The notes under the pieces were generated by a model, which ran no database searches, was not told the origin of the DNA, and saw nothing but the letters and a program-made list of their open reading frames with translations. Shown here piece after piece: positions 26,682 through 34,800 of a stretch of 64,000 nucleotides of DNA. Numbering within the stretch: position 1 is the first letter of the stretch; every line of letters begins with the position of its first letter. Source of the DNA: CAWFZT01 sp963820415 (lineage in GTDB: Bacteria > Chloroflexota > Anaerolineae > Anaerolineales > Anaerolineaceae); the NCBI GenBank assembly GCA_963820415.1, contig CAWFZT010000012.1, positions 62,001-126,000 of the forward strand, given 5' to 3'. The position numbers were made by a program, and so were the translations under genes.

Positions 26682-26711
26682 AAAGCCAACCTGCACAGGT
26701 TGGCTTTTCTT
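26682..26711 (+). terminator. Rho-independent terminator
   Basis: AAAGCCAACCTG (26682-26693), loop CA, CAGGTTGGCTTT (26696-26707), followed by TCTTATT. A perfect 12-bp stem separates the cation cluster from the type VII-like operon. Confidence 0.85.
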
Positions 26712-26729
26712 ATTCCTGGGGAAAGTCAC

Positions 26730-26758
26730 TTGAACTCTTCGTTAACAAACTGTATAAT
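26730..26758 (+). promoter_or_regulatory. Promoter of the type VII-like operon
   Basis: TTGAAC at 26730-26735 and TATAAT at 26753-26758, spacer 17 bp. Transcription would begin near 26765, leaving a leader of about 80 bases before the first gene. Confidence 0.7.
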
Positions 26759-26846
26759 AGTTGTAACAATCAGGGTTGACTTTTATCAATAAATAGATTC
26801 CCGGCACACATCACCAAAGAGATATAGGTTTTTTGTGGAGGTTCTT

Positions 26847-29171
26847 ATGCGCATCAATGCTCGGGTCTTGTGCCTGGTCTTGATCATCTTATTATTTCTG
26901 ACGCCTTCGATCAGCCAGGCCCAGACCTCGATCAGCCTGCATATAGTCTCGGTGGATACCCAGGAAGGGTCTGACCACCTGACGCTAAGCGTGTATTTTA
27001 CGCTGGTGGATGATGCCACGGGCAAGCCGATTTCTGAAAGCCCGGCCAAGACGGCGAAGATCACCGACATCGACACCAACAACAGCGTCACGGCCAACAT
27101 CGACAAGGCACACAACCCGCTGTTCATCGGGCTGCTGCTCGATACCAGCAGCAGCATGGCCAATTCGGCGGCCGACATGAAAAAAGCTGCCGCTGATTCG
27201 CTCAAGAATCCCCCGCCGGGGGCTCAGTTTGCCGTTATGCAGTTCAACGATGACTGGAGTATCGTTCACGATTACACCTCTGATGTGGACGTGGCTGCCC
27301 TGGCCATCTCGAAAATAGTGATCCAGGCTAACAAGGGCACCTGCCTGTACGACGCGGTCTTCCAGGAGATTGATTACCTGAGCAAAGCGCCGGCCGGCCG
27401 GCGAGCGATCATCCTGTTCACCGACGGGCGAGACGAACCGCGTACGGGCGGCGGCCTGTGCAGCAAGCACGGTTATGACCAGATCGTTGCATTTGCCATG
27501 CAGCCGCAGAGCCGGGTGCCGATTAACACGATCGGGCTGTCGGGCATGAACAAGAACATCAACGCCGCCGAGCTGCAAAACATGGCCAGCACCACCGGCG
27601 GCTTTTCGGCGATCGGCAACGAGGAACAACTGACCGATCTGTTCAATACGATAATGAAGGGGCTGTCGAGCCAGCTCCAGGCAGTCGGCGAGTTTTACCC
27701 GACCAAAGGTAAACATAACGCCGTGCTGCAGGTGACGCTGCCGGATGGCACCCCGTTGACCGCCACGGTGCCATTTGAGTCGAGCAAAGATTATTACGTG
27801 CCCCCCGAGCCGGTCAATATCAGCGTGGAGGGTGTGGAGTACAACCCGGTCAACAAAAACTACGAGATCAACCTTTCCGTGGTCAGCCCGCAGTTGATCA
27901 ATACCCTGACCGTTTCGATCTGGGATACCAAGAACGGGATCAAGGTGGTCGAGCGGTCTTTCCAAAACCTGAACCCGAAGCCAGCTTTTACGATGCCGGC
28001 AGATGGGCTGACCGCCACGCACGATTACGAAATGCGCTTCGACCCGGTAGACGCTAATGGTTCTCCGGTGAAAGATGCCAAAGGCGACCCGATCGAGGTG
28101 GTGCATAAGTTTACCTACGATCCCAATGTGGTCAATACCAAGATCAACGTCACCTCGGTGGCGATTATCAACCAGCAATTGGTGGTCAAGCTGACGGTGG
28201 ATAACTCTAACCTGGTAGCCAAATACGAAGGCTGGTTGATAGACGAGAGCACGAACGCCCAAATTCCTGCTTCGGTGTTCGACCTCAACACGCTCCCGTC
28301 CAATTCAACCCTGAACCTGCCCATGCAAGATATTAAATCAGGTAAATACACCCTGGTGTTGCGCGCCCTGAACAAAGACAACCAGGAGCTGACCCTGACG
28401 CAATATACGGGGATTGTATATACCGCTCCAGCAGCCATGTCTATTTCCACCTTCCAGCGCATCGTCAGTGGGCTGATCAGCCACCCGTGGATATTGGGAC
28501 TGATCCTCTTGATGTTTTTGGGTGTAGTGGTATTCCTGGCCTGGCTGATCCGGCGCAGCATGCGCCAGACCGGCACACCCGTGCTGCAAGAGCAGATCGA
28601 GACGGTGCTGGGAGCGCAAAGTTCGACTTTGCCGATCAACAGAACGGTAAAGGTAGATGTGCGCAAGATGGGCATACCTATCCCGCCGACTTCGTCCAAC
28701 GCGCCTTCCCATGTCCCTTCCAGCGCTCCTGCAAAAACGCCGCCAGGCGTACCATTAAAAGCTCCGTCTGGCGCTCCGTCTAAGGTTTCTCAGTCTGACA
28801 CGTCAAGCAGTGCTGCCACGCGCCTGGTCAGCCGTCCCTCCGTCCCGGCGCCTGAACCAGCCCGGGTGCAGCTCAGGGTCTACCGCTCGACCGATCCGGC
28901 TTTACTGGGTAAAACCATACCGGTCACACCGCTGCCGTTTTTTATCGGGAACCAGAACAGCCACCTGGGGATTGGAGGAGACCCGCGTTACGCCGGGAGA
29001 TATGCGCAAATTTCGTACGACGCGCTGCAAAAACGCTATGTAATCCTTGACCTGCAAAGCCCTACCGGGGTATGGTTGAACGGCGTGCGCATCGCCCCCA
29101 ACCTGCCTGCCCCGTTATTGCCCGGGATGATGATCGCCCTGGGAAAAGATACGCAACTGCTGTTCGGATGA
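26847..29171 (+). CDS. vWA domain - transmembrane - FHA domain protein (type VII-like locus)
   Basis: A 774-residue membrane protein. The start is ATG 26847, because the GTG frame extension at 26835 overlaps the GGAGG ribosome binding site. An N-terminal signal segment (VLCLVLIILLFLTPSISQAQ) leads to an extracytoplasmic vWA domain whose MIDAS motif is DTSSS at residues 99-103, with ILFTDGRDE further on. Beta-rich repeats fill about 290-540. One membrane segment near 547-570 (ILGLILLMFLGVVVFLAWLI) and a Pro/Ser linker follow. A C-terminal cytoplasmic FHA-like domain (about 690-774: PFFIGNQNSHLGI, YVILDLQSPTGVWLNGVRI) completes it, although the usual SxxH is not visible. It may connect an outside adhesive domain to phospho-signalling inside. 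First gene of the operon. Confidence 0.82.
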   Translation: MRINARVLCLVLIILLFLTPSISQAQTSISLHIVSVDTQEGSDHLTLSVYFTLVDDATGKPISESPAKTAKITDIDTNNSVTANIDKAHNPLFIGLLLDTSSSMANSAADMKKAAADSLKNPPPGAQFAVMQFNDDWSIVHDYTSDVDVAALAISKIVIQANKGTCLYDAVFQEIDYLSKAPAGRRAIILFTDGRDEPRTGGGLCSKHGYDQIVAFAMQPQSRVPINTIGLSGMNKNINAAELQNMASTTGGFSAIGNEEQLTDLFNTIMKGLSSQLQAVGEFYPTKGKHNAVLQVTLPDGTPLTATVPFESSKDYYVPPEPVNISVEGVEYNPVNKNYEINLSVVSPQLINTLTVSIWDTKNGIKVVERSFQNLNPKPAFTMPADGLTATHDYEMRFDPVDANGSPVKDAKGDPIEVVHKFTYDPNVVNTKINVTSVAIINQQLVVKLTVDNSNLVAKYEGWLIDESTNAQIPASVFDLNTLPSNSTLNLPMQDIKSGKYTLVLRALNKDNQELTLTQYTGIVYTAPAAMSISTFQRIVSGLISHPWILGLILLMFLGVVVFLAWLIRRSMRQTGTPVLQEQIETVLGAQSSTLPINRTVKVDVRKMGIPIPPTSSNAPSHVPSSAPAKTPPGVPLKAPSGAPSKVSQSDTSSSAATRLVSRPSVPAPEPARVQLRVYRSTDPALLGKTIPVTPLPFFIGNQNSHLGIGGDPRYAGRYAQISYDALQKRYVILDLQSPTGVWLNGVRIAPNLPAPLLPGMMIALGKDTQLLFG

Positions 29172-29284
29172 TTGGCGGAAACCGATCCGCCCCAAACTCA
29201 AGAAGGAGGCGCCTGGAAAAGAAAAAAGGGGTCCAAGTCAATATTTTTCGTTTGAATCGAATCAGAAAAAGAAAGGATAAAGCT

Positions 29285-29596
29285 ATGGCAAGTGATAGAT
29301 TTCAAATTAAGTACGATGAACTCGATCAGCTTTCCGGGATGTTTTCCAACGGAGGCGAACAGGTTGGCGAAACGATAGGTAAATTGAAACAAGCTATCGA
29401 AAACATACGTGGCAAATGGATCGGGCAAGGCGCGGATAAATTTGTGCAGGAAATGGAAAGCGAAGTGCTGCCGGGGTTGGGCAAGCTGCAGGCTGCTCTG
29501 AACGAGGGCTCTTCGCGGAGCAAACAAATGGCCCAGTTGATCCACGACCATGAACAGCAGGCCAGCAATCTGTTCAAACTTGGCTCAATTAGCTAA
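29285..29596 (+). CDS. WXG100-family protein
   Basis: A 103-residue helical hairpin protein read from ATG 29285; the longer frame from 29072 is not supported. The turn motif is GKWIGQGADKF with W45-I46-G47, flanked by two amphipathic helices (FQIKYDELDQLSGMF and onward; LGKLQAALNEGSSRSKQMAQ). This is the classical ESAT-6/WXG100 layout. No clear YxxxD/E export tag is visible at the C-terminus. Such proteins are substrates or partners of type VII secretion motors, and an EssC-like ATPase is encoded 2.3 kb downstream in the same operon. The gene is preceded by AAAGGATAAAGCT. Confidence 0.85.
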   Translation: MASDRFQIKYDELDQLSGMFSNGGEQVGETIGKLKQAIENIRGKWIGQGADKFVQEMESEVLPGLGKLQAALNEGSSRSKQMAQLIHDHEQQASNLFKLGSIS

Positions 29597-29617
29597 CCAT
29601 AAGAAACGGAGGATTAA

Positions 29618-29911
29618 ATGGCTGATGTTATAAAAATGGATTATGCTGCCATGGAGCAGCTGATTGCGGCCTTTCGCCAGGCCAACGGGTCTCTCCTGGA
29701 TGTGCAGAAACTCGAAACACAAATGGCGCAGTTGATCGAAAATGGGGCGCTGCTTGGGGTGGCTGGAACCCACCTCAACTCTGCTATCAGCGGGCCATTG
29801 GTAAGAGCCACCGGAAAACTGGCCGATAAGATGCAGGAAGAAGCCAACGATTGCGCCAAAGCCATGGCTATCATGAGGCAGCGTGACCAGGAAGCTGCCG
29901 GAAGGTTTTAG
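29618..29911 (+). CDS. WXG100-like small helical protein (no Trp in the turn)
   Basis: A 97-residue protein that keeps the length and helix-turn-helix pattern of WXG100 proteins. Helix 1 is MDYAAMEQLIAAFRQANGSL, the turn ENGALLGVAGTHLNSAI has LLG in the place of WXG, and helix 2 is LADKMQEEANDCAKAMAIM. The ribosome binding site GGAGG lies six bases before the start. It sits 21 bp after the WXG100 gene. It is likely to form a heterodimer or complex with the other small proteins in this operon, which is inferred from size and position only. Confidence 0.65.
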   Translation: MADVIKMDYAAMEQLIAAFRQANGSLLDVQKLETQMAQLIENGALLGVAGTHLNSAISGPLVRATGKLADKMQEEANDCAKAMAIMRQRDQEAAGRF

Positions 29912-29938
29912 GAACTATTCTAGAGAAGGAGCTAAACT

Positions 29939-30256
29939 ATGACTGCTATTTGGGATCAGATATCAGGCGCGCTTGGTATGATCACCGGGGCGCAGAACCT
30001 TTTTGAATCGGCTATCATTGGCGTAGCCAGAGCCATCGTTAGCCAGGTAACCGGCGGGATCTGGAGAGGCAACGGGGCCAACAAATTCGTGGAAATGGTC
30101 AACACCCAGTTCATTTCGCTAGCCACCACGGGACAAACGAATTGCCAGGGTACCGGCAATAATTTGAACCTGGCCCAGCAGATCGTCCAAGATGGCGACA
30201 ACATGGCCAATGGCATCGTAAACGACCTCGAAAACTTTTTCTCGAGCATTTTTTAG
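29939..30256 (+). CDS. WXG100-like protein with WRG turn
   Basis: A 105-residue protein with two helical stretches around GGIWRGNGANKFVEMVNTQF, in which W42-R43-G44 matches W-x-G and is followed by the GxGANKF pattern seen in the first WXG100 protein (GQGADKF). The N-terminal helix is more hydrophobic than usual (ALGMITGAQNLFESAIIGVA). The C-terminus is DLENFFSSIF. The ribosome binding site AAGGAG lies eight bases upstream. Probably a secreted substrate or structural partner of the type VII-like system. Confidence 0.7.
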   Translation: MTAIWDQISGALGMITGAQNLFESAIIGVARAIVSQVTGGIWRGNGANKFVEMVNTQFISLATTGQTNCQGTGNNLNLAQQIVQDGDNMANGIVNDLENFFSSIF

Positions 30257-30291
30257 CAGCCGGGAAAATCCGGCAATAAAGAGAGGGATCT

Positions 30292-30588
30292 ATGGCTGAA
30301 GAAGTCTTTTTGGAAATCCCGGCGGTCGAGGACGTTCAGAGGAAATTCCAGGGTATGGCAGATGTAACCCAGACAATCAGCAACATCCTGCGAATTGCGG
30401 CTGATATCTTGCGAGCGACGGCCTTTTTTGGAATGATCGGGAATATGATCCTGGCCTGGTATACTGACCAGGTCCGGAACATCGTTGACCAGCTACATCA
30501 AATGTCTCTCACCATCGCAGATGGGGTCGGGGGCGCCATCAGGAGCTATCGTGATGGCGACAACTCCGGCTCACAATTGTTCGTCTAA
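30292..30588 (+). CDS. Small helical protein of the type VII-like operon
   Basis: A 98-residue protein, mostly helical (VEDVQRKFQGMADVTQTISN, ADILRATAFFGMIGNMILAW). It has no WXG motif, but the size, position and helix layout are like the three preceding proteins. The central part is hydrophobic enough to be membrane-associated. The C-terminal tail IRSYRDGDNSGSQLFV is polar. The ribosome binding site is GAGAGGG. It is the last small gene before the repeat at 30656. Confidence 0.6.
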   Translation: MAEEVFLEIPAVEDVQRKFQGMADVTQTISNILRIAADILRATAFFGMIGNMILAWYTDQVRNIVDQLHQMSLTIADGVGGAIRSYRDGDNSGSQLFV

Positions 30589-30655
30589 TCAGAGTTTCCT
30601 CATTTCGCTTACCCCTCTCCTGAAACAGGTTTTTATTCAGGAGGGGGAAGATATT

Positions 30656-30764
30656 GAGCCTCTTGGAATCGCCGTTATGGACTACCTGATTTGGGTATGA
30701 GCGTGTGCGCACGCACACGCTCATACCCAAATCAGGAGCCTTGCATGGCAAATCCCAATGTGAC
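30656..30764. repeat. Palindromic repeat family, copy 4, inside the type VII-like operon
   Basis: Outer arms GAGCCTCTTGGAATCGCCGT and GCATGGCAAATCCCAATGTG. The inner palindrome at about 30689-30740 has perfect 23-bp arms (CCTGATTTGGGTATGAGCG and complement) around CGCACG. It sits between the small-protein genes and the pseudokinase gene. Upstream, a separate hairpin CTCCTGAA/TTCAGGAG lies at about 30617-30643. Both could reduce read-through and set a ratio between small proteins and motor. Confidence 0.8.
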
Positions 30765-30797
30765 AAGATGTTTATCCAGTAGGTGTATTGAGGCAGC

Positions 30798-31859
30798 ATG
30801 AAACACATCTGTACACGTTGCAACCGTATTTCGGTTGATGGCAACTTGTGGTGCCAGGAAAAATCCTGCCCGGCGGAAAATACGCCTGAAATCTTTGAAA
30901 ACGGGGAATGGCTGGGCAACATAGAGATCGTCAAGCTGGTGGCGGTGCTGCGTTCTTCGGCGGTCTATGAAGCCCGCCGGGATGGCGTGATGATCCTGCT
31001 GAAAGTAGCGCACGAGGGCTTCCAGGAAAAATTGAAGCGCGAGGCCAAGACCTTGCTGGATCTCTCCAAAGGCCGCCAGCATCCCATGCTGCCCAGGCTG
31101 CTGCCGGCCTACGCCCAGGCCAGCCTGGCCGATTTTTCATACGGCAAAGTGGCTTTCGGCGCCAAACAGAAGTACTTCCTGGTGTTTGAGCACTGCGAAG
31201 GCGAACTGCTGCGCGACATCCTCAACCGTACCCCGCAGCCCTGGTATCAAGACGTGGGCTGGCTGGTGATTAGCCTGGCTGACGTGATCCTCAGTCTCAA
31301 CCAGGCCGGGCGGCTGCACCTGGGTTTAAGCCCTGAAATGGTGCTGGTAAATTTCGATGCCCAGCATGTGCCACGCCCCTTACTGCTGGACCTGGGGCTG
31401 GCAGACGGTGTCCAGGACCTGCGCAGTACCTGGGACAGCCGTTTTGTTCCACCGGCTTACACTGCCCCAGAGTTGGTTGAGCTGAAGGGTAAAATTGGCC
31501 CAGCAACCGAGGTATACGGCCTTGGGCTGCTGCTGTATGAAATGCTGGCAGGACACCCGGTGCACGAATTCCGCTCTCAGCGCGACGAAGACGTTTACAA
31601 CGCAGTCCTGAACCACCTGCCTGCCAACCCGGGACGGGCAGACTTGAAGAATATACCGGATATTGCCCTGAGTGCTATTCAGAAAGATTATGAACGGCGT
31701 TACAAGAGCGTGGTCGATTTCGCCCGTGAGCTGCAACGTAATTTTCGACCTGTACCGAAAGTGAAGAAGCAGGTGAAAGTCAACTGGCGTTACATGCTCA
31801 TCGGCGTGTCGGTGCTGCTGGCGATTTCGCTGCTGGTGTTATTAGCGTCCATGTTGTAA
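30798..31859 (+). CDS. Membrane-anchored zinc-ribbon pseudokinase (EssB-like)
   Basis: A 353-residue protein with a protein-kinase fold that lacks key catalytic residues. The N-terminus has a likely zinc ribbon (C5, C8, C19, C24). The glycine loop is lost (VAVLRSSAVYEA), Lys69 in MILLKVAHE and Glu82 remain, and the HRD motif reads HLG at 173-175, so the catalytic Asp is replaced by Gly. The Asn of the catalytic loop is replaced by Met180. The DFG equivalent is DLG at 197-199 and the APE motif is at 222-224. A single membrane segment (about 330-350) ends the protein with no outside domain. EssB/YukC proteins of Firmicutes type VII systems have a pseudokinase followed by one membrane segment, so this is a plausible shortened counterpart. 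The next gene (EssC-like) starts 17 bp later. Confidence 0.75.
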   Translation: MKHICTRCNRISVDGNLWCQEKSCPAENTPEIFENGEWLGNIEIVKLVAVLRSSAVYEARRDGVMILLKVAHEGFQEKLKREAKTLLDLSKGRQHPMLPRLLPAYAQASLADFSYGKVAFGAKQKYFLVFEHCEGELLRDILNRTPQPWYQDVGWLVISLADVILSLNQAGRLHLGLSPEMVLVNFDAQHVPRPLLLDLGLADGVQDLRSTWDSRFVPPAYTAPELVELKGKIGPATEVYGLGLLLYEMLAGHPVHEFRSQRDEDVYNAVLNHLPANPGRADLKNIPDIALSAIQKDYERRYKSVVDFARELQRNFRPVPKVKKQVKVNWRYMLIGVSVLLAISLLVLLASML

Positions 31860-31876
31860 TTCAGGAGGTAGTACTG

Positions 31877-34800
31877 GTGCCCAAGCAAAATTATATCGAC
31901 CGTCCTCCTCGTTTGCAGCCTGAGCTGCCAACGGGTGAATATAATATTCCGACCCCGCCCCAATTCCAGGATTCCGGTAACCAGATGCTGATCCAGGCAT
32001 CTCTACCCATTATCACGATCATCGGTTACATTGTCGTGGCCACGTTTGGGCAGAGCAGTAATATGTTGATGATGATCCCCATGGGGCTGTCGGTGGTCGC
32101 CTCGACCTTTCTGGCAATTTATACCAACCAGAACAATCAGAAAAAACGCAAGGCGACTGAGGCAGCTTACCAGCAGCGCATCAGCGAGCTGCACAAGGAA
32201 ATGCAAAGCTACCATGAGATGCAGCGCATTTTCTATAACTATAATTACCCCAACCCAGAAATGACCCTGGAGATCGCCAAAGATATTAGCCGGTCGTCTG
32301 AAGAACGTATCGAAGATAGCCGGGGCGGTTCACGCCTGTGGGAACGCCATCCAGAGGACGTGGATTTTGCGCGCATCCGATTGGGTACGGGTACGTTGCC
32401 TTCAACCGTTGTTTATAAGCTGGCACAGACAAACCAATTCGGCGACGATAAGCTGATCCGGGATGCGGCGCGCCTGGCAGAATCTTCGCTTTACGTCACA
32501 GATGTGCCGGTGACTATCCCTCTGCGCCAGGGGCAAAAGGATGAAGTAGCGGATCCAACCGAAGCTGCTGGGAAACCTAAACTGGTTGGTCCTCTGGCGG
32601 ATACTACTCCTCGCCATGCCATCGGGATTGCGGGTAATAACCCCGAAGCCGTCTATGCTTACATGCGCGCCCTCTTAGTAGATTACACCGCTTTCCACTC
32701 ACCCACAGACGCCCGCCTGTATGTGGTTGGCACCTACGAAGCCCGCCCTAATTGGCGCTGGGCTTTCCCATTACCGCATTGTAAGGAAACCACCCAGGAA
32801 GAGACGCTTTCCTTTGAAGAGGAAAAGGCAGGCGAAGCAACGGTCGACCGGGTCAGGCTGTTCTGGAAGAAGATGCGCCTTTTGCTTGAACGGCGCAAGG
32901 CACGCATGCGGGATGATAAAGAGGCCAGCAGCGGCGTGACGCTGCCTTTCATCCTGGTAGTGGTAGACATGCTGGCGCCGCTGGGGGAGACCTCATCCCT
33001 GCGCGACCTGGAATCCGATCCAGGCGTATCTTTGCTGCTGGAAGAAGGGCCGCAGCTTGGGGCGGCGATTATCTTTCTCGTTCCAGAGCGCAGCAAGGTC
33101 CCCAGCGCCTGTGTGGCGGTGCTCGAGGTTGAAGCGGATGCAAAGGGTGAAAAGCCGCCAGTTTTCCGCTACGCCGAGGTGGATATCAACCACCCGCGCT
33201 ACGTCGGTCGGGCTGACCTGGTCAAAAGTCAGGACCAGGCGCGCGATTTTGCCCGCATCATTGAACCGTTAGGCATCCGCCGGGCGTACGGGGCAGATCT
33301 GGCCACCAACGTGACCCTGTTCGAGATGAACGCGATTACCTCGATCGACCAGATGACCGAACTAACCACGGCCAGTTGGGAGCGCAGCAAAAAGCCCAAG
33401 TTCGCCGATTGGATGGGGGTGAATGTGGGGGCCATGTCGGGTAACGAGGTGCGCAAGCTGGTTTTTTCGGCCAAAGCCGACGGTGTACACGGCATGATCG
33501 CCGGTTCGACCGGCTCGGGCAAATCCGAGCTGCTGATGACGCTGATCCTTGGCCTGGCCATCACTTACGACCCTAGCATCATCAACTTCGTGTTGGTCGA
33601 TTACAAAGGCGGTTCGGCCTTCGAGCCTTTCCGCAGCCTGCCCCACGCCGTGGATATCGTCACCAACCTGGAGGGTTCGGCTACCGACCGTATGTTCGCC
33701 TCGATTAAAGCCGAGTTGGACCGCCGCCAGCGCCTGAATACGTATTCGGATTCCAAGGATATCGTGCACTACCGCAAAAAGGGCCTGCACCTGGTGGAAG
33801 GCTCGCCGCCCTACCCGCACCTGTTTGTGATCATCGATGAATTCGCTGAAATGATATCGGGTAATTCCGAGTTCAAGTCGCAACTGGAGAGCATCACCCG
33901 TCTGGGTCGCTCGCTGGGTGTGACCCTGATCCTGGCTGCCCAGCGTCCGACCGGCGTGACCGACCAGATGCGCGCCAACATTAAGTTCAGGATCTGCCTG
34001 CGTGTGGAAACGCCGGATGACAGCCGTGAGCTGCTGCGCCGCTCGGACGCAGCCTTCCTGCCGCCTGGCATCCCTGGGCGCGGCTACCTGCAGGTGGGCA
34101 ACGAGAACATCGAGTTGATCCAGGTGGCGCATACCGGCGGAGATTACCTGGGCCCTCAGGAAAACGCCAGCCCGAATGTGATCTGGTTGGACCGCCCCAA
34201 GAAATCGGACAAAGCCAAGACCGCTGAAGCGCCCAAGCTGTACGAGGTGGTGGTGCAGACCCTGGCTGACCTGGCCAAACAAAACTCTAAGCCGCAGTGG
34301 CGGCCCTGGCCGGCATTCCTACCGCGTGTGCTCAACCTGCGCAGCGCCGTCGACCCAACCTACATGAGCGAAAGCGACCTGGGCTTTTTGACAGGCGACG
34401 TCCAGGTTCCGGCTGAATTGGATGGGAAACCGAGCGAGCAGGTGCTGCTTAATCGAGCGATGAACCAGTGGCTGAGCGGGACACCCGGCTGGCCGGGTAT
34501 CCGTTGGGACCGCAACGCCATGCGCCCGGTGGTCGGGCTGATCGATGACCCTTATAACGCCCGACAGATGCCGCTGACCATCAATTTTCCTGTTGGACAT
34601 ATGGCGGTCTTCGGCGCGTCTGGTTGGGGCAAGACTGTCTTCCTGCGCACGGTGGTGCTCAGCCTGGCGGCTACCCATTCACCAGATGAGCTGCAAATCT
34701 ATATTCTCGACTTTGGCGGGCGCAACCTGGCCCTGCTGCGCGACCTGCCCCACGTGGGGGCGGTGATTACATCGGACGAAGACGAGCGCGTCAAACGCCT

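Noticed and set aside
26985..28262. Open frame of 425 codons on the minus strand
   Set aside because: It lies fully inside the vWA-FHA gene, has no recognisable domain and lacks a plausible start context; it is a shadow of high-GC coding sequence.
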